Assembly (NCBI RefSeq): GCF_001425835.1
Contig: NZ_LMDP01000002.1
Span: forward strand, 466,828-530,827
DNA: 64,000 nt
Source: Afipia sp. Root123D2
GTDB taxonomy: Bacteria; Pseudomonadota; Alphaproteobacteria; Rhizobiales; Xanthobacteraceae
Direction of reading: 5' to 3'
The number at the start of each line of letters is the position of its first letter. Within the stretch, counting starts at the first letter, position 1. Below are positions 44,397-53,196 of this stretch, one piece after another. The translations under genes and the position numbers were made by a program. The notes beneath the pieces were generated by a model. The model worked only from the letters and a program-made list of their open reading frames with translations, searched no databases and was not told where the DNA came from.

Positions 44397-47251
44397 TGGG
44401 CTTTCCCCTTTCATTCGCCCAGCCGTTGCTGCTGCTGGGACTGCTGAGCCTGCCGGCGCTGTGGTGGCTGCTGCGGGTGATGCCTCCACGGCCGCGACGG
44501 ATCGATTTTCCGCCGACCCGTTTGTTGTTCGACATCGCGCCCAAGGAAGAAACGCCGTCACGATCGCCATGGTGGCTGACATTGCTGCGCCTGCTCGCTG
44601 CCGCGCTAGTGATTTTCGCAGCCGCAGGGCCGGTGTGGAATCCGAACGAGGGCGCCGCGCGCGGGGACGCGCCGCTGGTGCTGCTGCTCGACAACGGCTG
44701 GAGCGCCGCCGCCAGTTGGGATGCCCGCATCAAAGCCGCCGACGACCTGATCTCCAACGCTGAAGCCGACCGACGCGCCGTCGCCCTCGTGCCATTGTCC
44801 GAAACCACGCGTGACATCACGCTGATGCCGGCCGGCACGGCCCGTGTCGCGCTGCGTCAGTTGACACCGAAACCTTACGCCGTCGAACGCGTCGACACGC
44901 TGCCAGCGCTCGGGCGCTTCCTCGCCGCCACAGGCGACAGCGACATCGTCTGGCTCAGCGACGGCGTCGATACCGGACGCGGCAGCGAATTCACCGCGGC
45001 GCTCGCCAAAACAATTCAGGATCGCCCGTTGACGATCGTCGAAGGTGGCACGCCGCCGGCCCACGCGCTGGCCGCTGCGGAGAACGCCGCCGCCAAGATG
45101 ACAGTGAAGGTTCTGCGCGCAAACAGCGGCGCGGCCGATATCGGAATCATCCGCGCGCGCGACCAGAAGGGCTCGCCGCTCGGCGATGCACGGTTTACAT
45201 TCGGCGCGCAGGATCGCGAGACCGAGGCGAGCTTCGACCTGCCGGTGGAATTGCGCAACGATATCGCACGACTTGAAGTTGCGGGCGAGCGCTCGGCCGG
45301 GGCGGTACAACTGCTCGACAAACGCTGGCGGCGGCGTGCGGTCGGCATCGTCTCCGGCGCCACCAGCGACACCTCACAGCCGCTGCTTGCCTCGACCTTC
45401 TATCTGACGCGTGCGCTGGCGCCGTTCGCCGACGTGCGGCTCGGTGAACGCGTCGCGCCGAACGTCGCGATCGGACAATTCCTCGATCAGAAGCTGCCGA
45501 TGATCATCCTTGCCGACGTCGGCACGCTGTCAGCAGACATCCGCGAGCGTCTGACCGCATGGATCGCAAGGGGCGGTGTGCTGGTGCGCTTTGCCGGTCC
45601 ACGCCTTGCCCCCGGCGACGACGATCTCGTGCCGGTGAAACTGCGGCGCGGCGGACGCAGCCTCGGCGGAACGCTGACCTGGGAAAAGCCGCAGCACCTT
45701 GCGGCGTTCGCCGCCAGCGGCCCGTTCGCCGGCCTCGACGTGCCGAAGGATATTACCGTCAATCGCCAGGTGTTGGCAGAGCCCGACCCGGCGCTGGTCG
45801 ATCGCGCATGGGCGTCGCTCGCGGACGGCACCCCGCTGGTCACCGGCGAGCGCCGCGCCAAGGGCGTGGTCGCGCTGTTCCATATCAGCGGCGATATGCG
45901 CTGGTCGAATTTGCCGCTGTCTGGCACATTCGTCGAAATGCTGCGGCGAATCGTCGATATGTCCGGCTACACGCCGAATTCCGGTGCGGGCGTTGCCGCT
46001 GACTCGAGCGCCGAGACTGTCTCCCCAACCCGCATCCTCGATGGCTTCGGAGCCTTCGGCCCGCCGCCATCCGTCGCCAAGCCGATCAAGGCCGACTATC
46101 GCGATCGCGCCACGCTCGAGCATCCGCCCGGCTTCTATGGACCGGCTGACAGTCCGGTTGCGGTGAACACGCTTGCCGCCGCCGACCGCATCGCGCCGCT
46201 CGACACCTCCGCGCTGAAAGCCCGGCGCGCGACCTACTCCAGCGCCGAGCCGCGCGACCTGCGCGGCATGATGCTGACAACGGCGCTGGCGCTGTTCCTG
46301 ATCGACGCGATCATTGTCGCCATTCTCGGCGGCGGCCTTGCTGCGCTCCTGCGGCGGCGGACAGCCACTGCGACGATCGTTGCTGTCGCAGTAGCGCTTG
46401 CCGCCTTCGCGCCGGCATCGTCACACGCGCAGAGTCAACCGCCGCAAGCTCAGACACAGAGCAAGCCGCCATCGCCGTCATCGGCCGCCGATGACTTCGC
46501 CCTTCAGGCCACGTCGCAGACTCATCTCGCCTACGTCGTCACCGGTAACGAGGATGTGGATTCCATCGTCAAGGCGGGACTGACCGGGCTGACGCTGTTT
46601 CTCGCCCAGCGCACCGCGCTGGAAGCGGGCGAACCGGTCGGCGTCGATCCGGCGCGCGACGAACTGGCGTTCTTTCCGCTGCTGTACTGGCCGGTGATGG
46701 CCGGCGCGCCAAAGCCATCGCAGGAGGCTATCAACAAACTCGACGCCTACATGAAGCAAGGCGGCACCGTGCTGTTCGACACCCGCGACGCCATCGACGC
46801 TCCGCCGGGGCCGAACGGCGAATCGCAGACGCCCGGCATGCTGACGCTGCGCGACACGCTGGCCTCGCTCGACATTCCAGAACTGGAGCCGGTGCCGCGC
46901 GAACACGTGCTGACCAAAACTTTTTACCTGCTGCGCGATTTCCCGGGACGATTCACCTCGGGCCAGACCTGGGTCGAAGCCTTGCCACGCGGCGATAACG
47001 ACGACGTGGCAGACCGCCCGGCACGGGGCGGTGACGGCGTGTCGCCGATCATCATCACCTCGAACGATCTTGCCGGTGCATGGGCGATGCGTCCCGACGG
47101 CCAGCCGATGCTGCCGCTGGCGCCCGGCGAACCGCGCCAGCGCGAGTTCGCCTTCCGTGCCGGCGTCAACATCGTGATGTATACGCTGACCGGCAACTAC
47201 AAGGCCGATCAGGTCCACGCTCCGGCGTTGATCGAGCGGCTGGGACAATAA
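44393..47251 (+). CDS. BatA-like/DUF4159 membrane protein
   Basis: A 952-residue protein. The first ~80 residues have two membrane helices and the BatA N-terminal pattern (FAQPLLLLGLLSLPALWWLLRVMPP). VWA-like segments follow (LLLDNGWSAAASWDARI; WLSDGVDTG; LADVGTL). A middle membrane helix pair (near 625-645 and 655-670) precedes DUF4159, from ~700 (LAYVVTGNEDVDSIVKAGLTGLTLFLAQRTALE; GGTVLFDTRDA). The client may be exposed on the periplasmic side. ATG 44393 overlaps the DUF58 stop (ATGA). Function unknown; probably part of an envelope-integrity system. Confidence 0.85.
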   Translation: MMGFPLSFAQPLLLLGLLSLPALWWLLRVMPPRPRRIDFPPTRLLFDIAPKEETPSRSPWWLTLLRLLAAALVIFAAAGPVWNPNEGAARGDAPLVLLLDNGWSAAASWDARIKAADDLISNAEADRRAVALVPLSETTRDITLMPAGTARVALRQLTPKPYAVERVDTLPALGRFLAATGDSDIVWLSDGVDTGRGSEFTAALAKTIQDRPLTIVEGGTPPAHALAAAENAAAKMTVKVLRANSGAADIGIIRARDQKGSPLGDARFTFGAQDRETEASFDLPVELRNDIARLEVAGERSAGAVQLLDKRWRRRAVGIVSGATSDTSQPLLASTFYLTRALAPFADVRLGERVAPNVAIGQFLDQKLPMIILADVGTLSADIRERLTAWIARGGVLVRFAGPRLAPGDDDLVPVKLRRGGRSLGGTLTWEKPQHLAAFAASGPFAGLDVPKDITVNRQVLAEPDPALVDRAWASLADGTPLVTGERRAKGVVALFHISGDMRWSNLPLSGTFVEMLRRIVDMSGYTPNSGAGVAADSSAETVSPTRILDGFGAFGPPPSVAKPIKADYRDRATLEHPPGFYGPADSPVAVNTLAAADRIAPLDTSALKARRATYSSAEPRDLRGMMLTTALALFLIDAIIVAILGGGLAALLRRRTATATIVAVAVALAAFAPASSHAQSQPPQAQTQSKPPSPSSAADDFALQATSQTHLAYVVTGNEDVDSIVKAGLTGLTLFLAQRTALEAGEPVGVDPARDELAFFPLLYWPVMAGAPKPSQEAINKLDAYMKQGGTVLFDTRDAIDAPPGPNGESQTPGMLTLRDTLASLDIPELEPVPREHVLTKTFYLLRDFPGRFTSGQTWVEALPRGDNDDVADRPARGGDGVSPIIITSNDLAGAWAMRPDGQPMLPLAPGEPRQREFAFRAGVNIVMYTLTGNYKADQVHAPALIERLGQ

Positions 47252-47254
47252 CGG

Positions 47255-47367
47255 CCTCATCCTTCGAGACGCGCGCAAGAAGCGCGCTCCTCCGGATGAG
47301 GAAGAACATCGAACGGAAGCCCTCATGGTGAGGAGTGTTGCAACGCGACGCATCTCGAACCATGAGG
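47255..47367. repeat. Tandem pair of imperfect palindromes inside the MoxR operon (family D)
   Basis: Two related inverted repeats lie between the DUF4159 gene and the next: 47255-47301 (CCTCATCCTTCGAGACGCGC paired with GCGCTCCTCCGGATGAGG) and 47321-47367 (CCTCATGGTGAGGAGTG paired with CATCTCGAACCATGAGG). This CCTCATsCT.. pattern recurs in Bradyrhizobium relatives. Its presence in an operon gap could stabilise the upstream mRNA or reduce readthrough to the last gene. Confidence 0.6.
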
Positions 47368-47382
47368 CCACAGGAGATACAT

Positions 47383-49446
47383 TTGAACTACGGCATCGTA
47401 TTCGCGCCCCTCGTTCCGGCACTCGTGTTGTGGCTCGGGCTGGCGGCGGTCGTCGTCATCGCCGCGCTGCTGCTGGTCTCCCGCGCGCGCGGTGCGGCGG
47501 TGCGCGTGGCGGCGTTGGCGCTGATCCTGCTGGCGCTCGCCAATCCGTCGTTTACCCGTGAGGAGCGCGAGCCGCTGTCGTCGGTCGCCGCCGTCGTGGT
47601 CGACAAAAGCCCGAGCCAGAACTTCGGCAATCGCACCCGCGAAACCGACGCCGCACGTGAGGAACTGGTCAACCGGCTGAAGGAGATCAAGGGTCTCGAG
47701 GTGCGCGTCGTCGAAGCCGGCCAGGCCGACGGCGAGACCGACGGCACCAAGCTGTTCTCGGCGGTCACGTCGGCGCTCTCCGACGTACCGGCCGATCGCG
47801 TCGCCGGCGCATTCCTGATCACCGACGGCCGCGTCCACGACATTCCGGGCAACGCTGCCGGCGTCGGCTTCACCGCGCCGGTTCACGCCCTGATCACCGG
47901 GCGCAAGAACGAACGCGACCGCCGCATCGCGATCACGGCCGCGCCGCGTTTCGGCATCGTCGAACAGACCCAGACCATCACCTATCGTCTCGACGATCAG
48001 GGTGTCACCGGCCAGAGCGCGCGGGTGACGGTACGGCGCGACGGTGATGTGCTGAGCGAGCGCATGCTGACCAGCGGAGAGACCAGCAGCGTCACGCTGG
48101 AAATTCCGCACGCCGGGCCGAACATCGTCGAGATCGAAGCCTCGCCGCTGGAGGGCGAACTGACACCGGTCAACAACCGCGCCGTGGTATCGATCGACGG
48201 CGTGCGCGACAAACTGCGCGTGCTTCTGGTTTCCGGCGAGCCGCACTCCGGCGAGCGCACCTGGCGTAACCTGCTGAAATCCGACGCCAGCGTCGACCTC
48301 GTGCACTTCACCATTCTTCGTCCGCCGGAGAAGCAGGACGGCACGCCGATCAACGAGCTGTCGCTGATCGCGTTTCCGACTCGTGAACTGTTCCAGCAGA
48401 AGATCAACGAATTCCAGCTCATCATCTTCGACCGCTACGCCCGGCAAGGCGTGCTGCCGATTTCCTATTTCGACAACATCTCCCGCTACATTCGCAATGG
48501 CGGCGCGGTACTTGTGTCGGCGGGGCCGGATTACGCCAGTCCGAGCAGCATCTGGCGCACACCGCTGGACAGCGTGTTGCCCGCCGAGCCGATCGGCGTG
48601 ACCGAGAAGCCGTTCACCGCGCGCCTCAGCGAGATGGGCAAACGTCACCCAGTGACGCGCGGTCTTGAAGGCTCCGCCAGCGAGCCGCCGCACTGGAGCC
48701 GCTTTTTCCGTCAGGTCGATACCCGCAATCCCGTCGTTCCCGCCGTAATGGAAGGCGCTGACGGCAAGCCGCTGCTATTGCTGTCGCGACAGGGCGAAGG
48801 CCGCGTCGCGCTGCTGCTGTCGGATCACATCTGGCTGTGGGCGCGCGGCTATGAGGGCGGCGGCCCGCATCTCGACCTGTTGCGGCGGCTGTCGCACTGG
48901 CTGATGAAGCAACCCGACCTCGACGAGGAAGCGCTGCGCCTGCAGGTGCAGGGCCGCGATCTGGTGGCGGTGCGCCAGACCATGGCCGATACCGTGCAGC
49001 CGGTGACCGTGACCTCGCCGTCCGGCACCACGCGGCAGCTGACATTGACGCAAGCCCAGCCCGGCGAATGGCGCGCCTCGACCAGTGCCGACGAACTCGG
49101 CCTGTGGCAGGCGACCGACGGTCAACTGAAAGCGCTGATCAATGTCGGCCCGGTCAACCCGAAGGAGTTTTCCGAAGTCACCTCCACTACCGATACGCTG
49201 TCGCCGCTGACGCAGGCGACCGGCGGCGACACCCGCCGGATCGCGGAGAACGGAAGCATCGACCTGCCGCGCGTCCTGCCGGTGCGCGCATCGAGCGTGT
49301 TCCGCGGCGACGGCTGGCTCGGCGTGAAGATGAGCGACGCCAGTGTCGTGCGCGGCATCGGCGTGTTGCCGATCTTCGCCGGCCTGATCGGCCTGCTGCT
49401 GCTGCTAGGCGCCTTCGCCTCGACCTGGCTGCGCGAGGGGCGCTGA
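47383..49446 (+). CDS. VWA-like/GATase1-like membrane protein, last of the MoxR operon
   Basis: A 687-residue membrane protein. Two N-terminal helices (residues ~5-55) are followed by AAVVVDKSPSQNFGNR (VWA DxSxS-like), a ~300-residue beta-rich segment, and a glutamine-amidotransferase-like fold without the catalytic Cys (LLVSGEPHSGERTWRN; FDRYARQGVLPISYFDNISRYIRNGGAVLVSAG). A C-terminal membrane helix (~665-682) ends the protein. The start is TTG 47383 behind AGGAGATA; ATG 47362 is in frame, but the site lies inside that reading. Role: probable partner in the MoxR/Bat envelope complex. Confidence 0.75.
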   Translation: MNYGIVFAPLVPALVLWLGLAAVVVIAALLLVSRARGAAVRVAALALILLALANPSFTREEREPLSSVAAVVVDKSPSQNFGNRTRETDAAREELVNRLKEIKGLEVRVVEAGQADGETDGTKLFSAVTSALSDVPADRVAGAFLITDGRVHDIPGNAAGVGFTAPVHALITGRKNERDRRIAITAAPRFGIVEQTQTITYRLDDQGVTGQSARVTVRRDGDVLSERMLTSGETSSVTLEIPHAGPNIVEIEASPLEGELTPVNNRAVVSIDGVRDKLRVLLVSGEPHSGERTWRNLLKSDASVDLVHFTILRPPEKQDGTPINELSLIAFPTRELFQQKINEFQLIIFDRYARQGVLPISYFDNISRYIRNGGAVLVSAGPDYASPSSIWRTPLDSVLPAEPIGVTEKPFTARLSEMGKRHPVTRGLEGSASEPPHWSRFFRQVDTRNPVVPAVMEGADGKPLLLLSRQGEGRVALLLSDHIWLWARGYEGGGPHLDLLRRLSHWLMKQPDLDEEALRLQVQGRDLVAVRQTMADTVQPVTVTSPSGTTRQLTLTQAQPGEWRASTSADELGLWQATDGQLKALINVGPVNPKEFSEVTSTTDTLSPLTQATGGDTRRIAENGSIDLPRVLPVRASSVFRGDGWLGVKMSDASVVRGIGVLPIFAGLIGLLLLLGAFASTWLREGR

Positions 49447-49506
49447 CGCTCTCGGCCAATGGCCGATCGGGCCATTGGACGACAACAAGCATCCGCTCCA
49501 CTCACA

Positions 49507-49597
49507 ATGTCATCACCGGGCTCGTCCCGGTGATCCCGATCAGGCGTGCACAGTACTCCCCTAAGCGGGATGGCCGGGACAAGCCCGGCCATGACAT
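49507..49597. repeat. Two-hairpin palindromic repeat (family A)
   Basis: TGTCATCACCGGG...CCCGGTGAT (from 49508) and GATGGCCGGGACAAGCCCGGCCATGACA (to 49596) are two hairpins in opposite order, separated by ATCAGGCGTGCACAGTACTC. The half-sites match the copies at 52435 and 56799 closely. It lies 60 bases after the MoxR operon. Confidence 0.75.
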
Positions 49598-49647
49598 CCA
49601 ATGGTGGGTCGCGGCATCGCTCTCCACACAGTCCGTCATTCCATGAG

Positions 49648-49688
49648 TTGACACGGCCGCCCTCTCCGGCGATGTTATATTATAACAT
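49648..49688 (+). promoter_or_regulatory. Zur-box promoter of the zinc uptake unit
   Basis: ATGTTATATTATAACAT (49672-49688) is a perfect inverted repeat with one central base and fits the Zur consensus ATGTTATA-N-TATAACAT. TTGACA at 49648-49653 is the -35, and the -10 must lie within the palindrome, so bound Zur would block the promoter. It precedes a His-rich DUF2946 protein and a ZnuD-like receptor. Confidence 0.85.
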
Positions 49689-49733
49689 TGGGGATACCGG
49701 GCGGCTGAAGCCTGGGCATGGGGCGTCGTCGGC

Positions 49734-50090
49734 ATGAGACGGCTGAGGTTGCAGGCAAGGAAGCTGTCGCTGCTGGCGCTGTTCGCGCTGGCGCTGCAGT
49801 TCGGCCTGTCGTTCGGCCATGTCCATGCCGGTTATTTTGCTCCGGACGGCGCGCAGACGGTCTCCGGCCCGACCAACGCGCCCGATAGCGACCACGATCA
49901 CAATGCTGCCGTCGACATCTGCGCGATCTGCGCCACGGTGGCGATGGCCAGTTCGCTGGTCGATGCCACCCCGCCGGTTCTGCCAGTCCCAACCTCCTTC
50001 CATGCCGCGCGCCATGCCTTGCTTGCGCAATCCGATGCCCCGGATCCGCAGCGCGCCGCGTTCCAGTCCCGCGCCCCTCCTTCGATCTGA
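49734..50090 (+). CDS. DUF2946-like small His/Cys-rich exported protein
   Basis: A 118-residue protein with an N-terminal membrane/signal stretch (LSLLALFALALQFGLSFGHVHAG, residues ~11-33). After the cut site comes DSDHDHN (~53-59), then DICAICATVAMASSLV (CxxC). The His cluster and CxxC are typical of DUF2946, a family found next to metal-uptake receptors. Its Zur-box promoter points to zinc; a periplasmic zinc-binding or partner role is inferred. ATG 49734 is the only plausible start in this frame. The TonB receptor follows after 118 bases. Confidence 0.7.
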   Translation: MRRLRLQARKLSLLALFALALQFGLSFGHVHAGYFAPDGAQTVSGPTNAPDSDHDHNAAVDICAICATVAMASSLVDATPPVLPVPTSFHAARHALLAQSDAPDPQRAAFQSRAPPSI

Positions 50091-50208
50091 TCCCGGCTAG
50101 CCGACGTTCCGCGCTCGATGCTCCCGCATTGAGCCGACGGGACAATTCCGGAATCACCCCGTCCGCAGAAGACGGGTCGCCGCGCTCAGCGGCGTCAGGA
50201 TCGAATTC

Positions 50209-52401
50209 ATGTCACGACTCTCTCCGCGTCACGTTTTTCTTGCCACCTCGGCGCTCGCCGTCTTGAGCGCAATACCCGTCCCACTGTTCGCGCAAAGCAC
50301 CACACCCACCGACAGCAATGCGTTGCCCGAAATCTCGATCACAGCGAGCCCGATCGTCCATCGCAACCAGCGGGCGGCGCAACCCGCGCCGGCCACGGCG
50401 GAGGCGCCGCCTGCGCCTGCCGCACCCGATCCGCTGGCGCAATCGTTCTCGGCCTCGACCGTACTCGATGCCAACCAGTTGCAGAACCAGGCCGGCGGTG
50501 GGCTTGGCACCGGCGGCTCGCTCGGCAACCTGCTGTTCGACAAACCCGGCATCAGCGCCTCGACCTATGCGCCGGGATCGAGCCGCCCGATCATTCGCGG
50601 CCTCGATAACTTCCGCGTCCGCGTGCAGGAAGACGGCACGTCGTCGATGGATGTCTCGGAAATCGGTGAGGATCACAGCGTTCCGATCGACACGCTTTCC
50701 GCCACCCGCGTCGAAGTGGTGCGCGGACCGGCGTCGTTGCGTTACGGATCGCAGGCGATCGGCGGCGTCGTCAGCGTCGACAACAACCGCATTCCGCTGG
50801 CCGAGACGCCGAACGGCCTGAGCGGCTGGGGCGCGTCGGCGTTCACCAGTGCCGATCTCGGCCGTGAAGGGTCGGTCGGCTTCAACGTGCGTCAGAACAA
50901 TGTCGCGATTCACGCCGACGCCTTCACGCGTTACACCGAGGATTACCGGATTCCCGGCGGCGTGCAGAAGAACACACAGCAACGCACGGCAGGCGGCGCG
51001 GTCGGCGGCACATACTTCTTCGACGGCGGCTATTTCGGCATGGCGCTGACGCAGGCGTCCGCGCTGTATCACATCCCCGGCATCGAGCCGGCGCAGGTCA
51101 ACAATCGCATCAACCTCGAACAGACCAAACTGCTCGGCAAGGGCGAGTATCGTCCCGACTCGGCGATGATCGATGCGATCCGGCTGTGGTTCGGCGCAAC
51201 CAACTACACGCACGACGAGAAGGGTTATAGCGCCGACGACGGGCTCGACGGCGTGCGCGCGACGTTCAAGAACAAGGAGCAGGAAGCGCGGCTCGAGGTT
51301 CAGATGGCCGGGGTCAGCACGCCGTTCGGCATCTGGACCGCCGCGCCCGGCGTGCAATTCAACCATCAGCAGATCAGCACCGCAGGCGAGGCCGGCGGCC
51401 TGCTGGCGCCGACCGAAACCTTCGCTGCCGCCGCCTACATGTTCAACGAGTTGCGCGTCAACGATCAGTTGAAGCTGCAACTCGCCGGGCGTATCGATCA
51501 GGCGCACGTCTCGGGCACGCCCGCGCTGTTTCCCGGCAGCTTCGATCCGATCAACGGCGACGCCATCGACTTCGCCGCCAAGCGCAACTTCACGCCCAAG
51601 AGTGCGAGCTTCGGCGTGCTGCAAGCGCTGCCCAACGACATGGTCGCGTCGTTCACCGCGCAGTATGTCGAGCGCGCGCCGCGCTCCGCCGAACTGTTCG
51701 CCAAAGGCGCGCATGACGCACCTGGCACCTTCGAGATCGGTAATCCGAACCTGACGACCGAAGCCGCGCGCAGCCTCGAGATCGGATTGCGCAAGCAGAC
51801 CGGCCGCTGGCGCTTCGATCTCGCTGCCTATTACACGAGCTACCAGAACTACATCTTCAAGCGCGCCACAGGCCTGCGCTGCGACGATGAGTTCGATAGC
51901 TGCGGCTCCGGCGGCGGCACCGAACTGACGCAGGTGATCTACGACCAGCGTGACGCACTGTTCCGCGGCGCTGAGGTTTCGACGCAGTTCGATGTCGGCC
52001 AGCTGTGGCGCGGCACCTTCGGAGTCGACGGGCAATACGATTACGTCGATGCACGATTCAAGGACGGCAGTTTCGTACCGCGCATTCCGCCACACCGGCT
52101 CGGCGGCGGCATCTACTACAAGGACGACGAATGGTATGCCCGCGTCGGGCTGCTTCATGCGTTCGACCAGAACCGCATTGCGGCGGATGAGACCGTGACC
52201 AAAGGCTACAATTTGCTGCGCGCGGAAATCAGCCGTACCGAGAAAACCGACTATGCCTCGACCGGCCTGCGCGAGGTGCGCTACGGAATTGTCGGCACCA
52301 ATTTGCTGAACGATGACGTGCGCAATGCCTCGTCATTCCGCAAGGATGAGGTGCTGTTGCCCGGACGCTCGGTGAGGATCTTTGCCAGCGCGAAGTTCTA
52401 G
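50209..52401 (+). CDS. znuD: TonB-dependent zinc receptor, ZnuD-like
   Basis: A 730-residue outer-membrane receptor. A signal peptide ends near residue 28 (PLFAQS); LPEISITASPI is the TonB-box-like start; the plug has GGSLGNLLFDKPGISASTYAPGSSRPIIRGLDNFRVRVQEDG and SATRVEVVRGPASLRYGSQAIGGVVSVDNNRIP. The barrel ends with Phe. The tail NDDVRNASSFRKDEVLLPGRSVRIFA is characteristic of ZnuD. A C-x6-C pair (CDDEFDSC, near 560) fits an extracellular loop. With the Zur box 520 bases upstream, zinc import is the likely role, perhaps extending to haem. ATG 50209 follows AGGATCGA. Confidence 0.88.
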   Translation: MSRLSPRHVFLATSALAVLSAIPVPLFAQSTTPTDSNALPEISITASPIVHRNQRAAQPAPATAEAPPAPAAPDPLAQSFSASTVLDANQLQNQAGGGLGTGGSLGNLLFDKPGISASTYAPGSSRPIIRGLDNFRVRVQEDGTSSMDVSEIGEDHSVPIDTLSATRVEVVRGPASLRYGSQAIGGVVSVDNNRIPLAETPNGLSGWGASAFTSADLGREGSVGFNVRQNNVAIHADAFTRYTEDYRIPGGVQKNTQQRTAGGAVGGTYFFDGGYFGMALTQASALYHIPGIEPAQVNNRINLEQTKLLGKGEYRPDSAMIDAIRLWFGATNYTHDEKGYSADDGLDGVRATFKNKEQEARLEVQMAGVSTPFGIWTAAPGVQFNHQQISTAGEAGGLLAPTETFAAAAYMFNELRVNDQLKLQLAGRIDQAHVSGTPALFPGSFDPINGDAIDFAAKRNFTPKSASFGVLQALPNDMVASFTAQYVERAPRSAELFAKGAHDAPGTFEIGNPNLTTEAARSLEIGLRKQTGRWRFDLAAYYTSYQNYIFKRATGLRCDDEFDSCGSGGGTELTQVIYDQRDALFRGAEVSTQFDVGQLWRGTFGVDGQYDYVDARFKDGSFVPRIPPHRLGGGIYYKDDEWYARVGLLHAFDQNRIAADETVTKGYNLLRAEISRTEKTDYASTGLREVRYGIVGTNLLNDDVRNASSFRKDEVLLPGRSVRIFASAKF

Positions 52402-52434
52402 GGAGAGCAGCGCAGCAACCCCATCAAACTCGAT

Positions 52435-52520
52435 TGTCATCACCGGGCTTGTCCCGGTGATCCACGTCTCACATCGCTATCCCTAAAACATGGATGGCCG
52501 GGTCAAGCCCGGCCATGACA
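52435..52520. repeat. Two-hairpin palindromic repeat (family A)
   Basis: TGTCATCACCGGGCTTGTCCCGGTGATCC (from 52435) and GGATGGCCGGGTCAAGCCCGGCCATGACA (to 52520) are two opposed hairpins, about 30 bases apart. Closest to the 49507 and 56799 copies. It lies directly after znuD. Confidence 0.78.
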
Positions 52521-52562
52521 ACATCTTTGTGGTGCAGGTTCAGGCAGCAGACAACTGTCCTC

Positions 52563-53069
52563 CTACGCCGCCGCGCTCCAGTCCGGACGCACCGCGCCGG
52601 ATACGCCATCGGCCGCGCCGTCCACGAGTTCGTGGACCAGCAGCCGCGCGGGATCGACCGGCCCCGGCATGGTGACGCCGGAGATGCGCTTGAATGCCGC
52701 GCGGGAGTAATAGGCCTCGTCGCCGACCAGCAGCACAAGGCGATGGCCCTGCGTCTTTGCCTCGGTGAGCGCCCGCGCCAGCAAGGCGCGGCCGACGCCG
52801 CGATCGCGGAACGGTGGCTCCACCGTCAGCGGACCGAGCAGCAGCGCCGGCGTATCGCCGATGCAGATCGGAAGCTGCCGCACCGAGCCGACCATCAGGG
52901 TGCCGATCCGCGCCGTGAACGACAGCGCCAGCAGATGATCGACGTGCTCGCGCAGACGATAGGCGCTGAGCACGTAACGGCCAGGGCCGAACGTGCGCTC
53001 GTGCAGGCGCTCGATGGCCTGCGCATCGTTCGGGGTTTCGGCCAGAATGGTGAGGGACAGATCGGTCAT
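52563..53069 (-). CDS. GNAT-family N-acetyltransferase
   Basis: A 168-residue GNAT protein: an initial LSLTILAETPNDAQAIERLHERTFGPGR strand-helix, the acetyl-CoA loop VEPPFRDRGVGRALLARALTEAK (residues ~77-99, RxxGxG), and VLLVGDEAYYSRAAFKRISGV (~112-132). The arrangement resembles YhbS-type acetyltransferases, which have no settled substrate. The last ~40 residues are less conserved. Convergent with znuD across a family A repeat. Confidence 0.83.
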   Translation of the reverse strand: MTDLSLTILAETPNDAQAIERLHERTFGPGRYVLSAYRLREHVDHLLALSFTARIGTLMVGSVRQLPICIGDTPALLLGPLTVEPPFRDRGVGRALLARALTEAKTQGHRLVLLVGDEAYYSRAAFKRISGVTMPGPVDPARLLVHELVDGAADGVSGAVRPDWSAAA

Positions 53070-53145
53070 GATGGGCAGCGAATTAGCATCTGGCGGGAAG
53101 CCGGTCCATCGGGAAGCGACGGCTGGCGCTACAAAACGTAAGCGG

Positions 53146-53163
53146 CAAGCCCGGCCATGACAG
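53146..53163. repeat. Remnant of a family A repeat
   Basis: CAAGCCCGGCCATGACAG is the 3' half of the family A hairpin and has no pairing partner nearby. It sits between the GNAT and GT2 genes. Confidence 0.4.
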
Positions 53164-53196
53164 TTTAGAATGGGTGGTTGGCGACCGCGCCCAATA

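Noticed and set aside
50212-52158. A 648-codon open frame antisense to znuD
   Set aside because: Same reason: composition is shadow-like and the plus strand carries a complete TonB receptor with signal peptide and C-terminal Phe.
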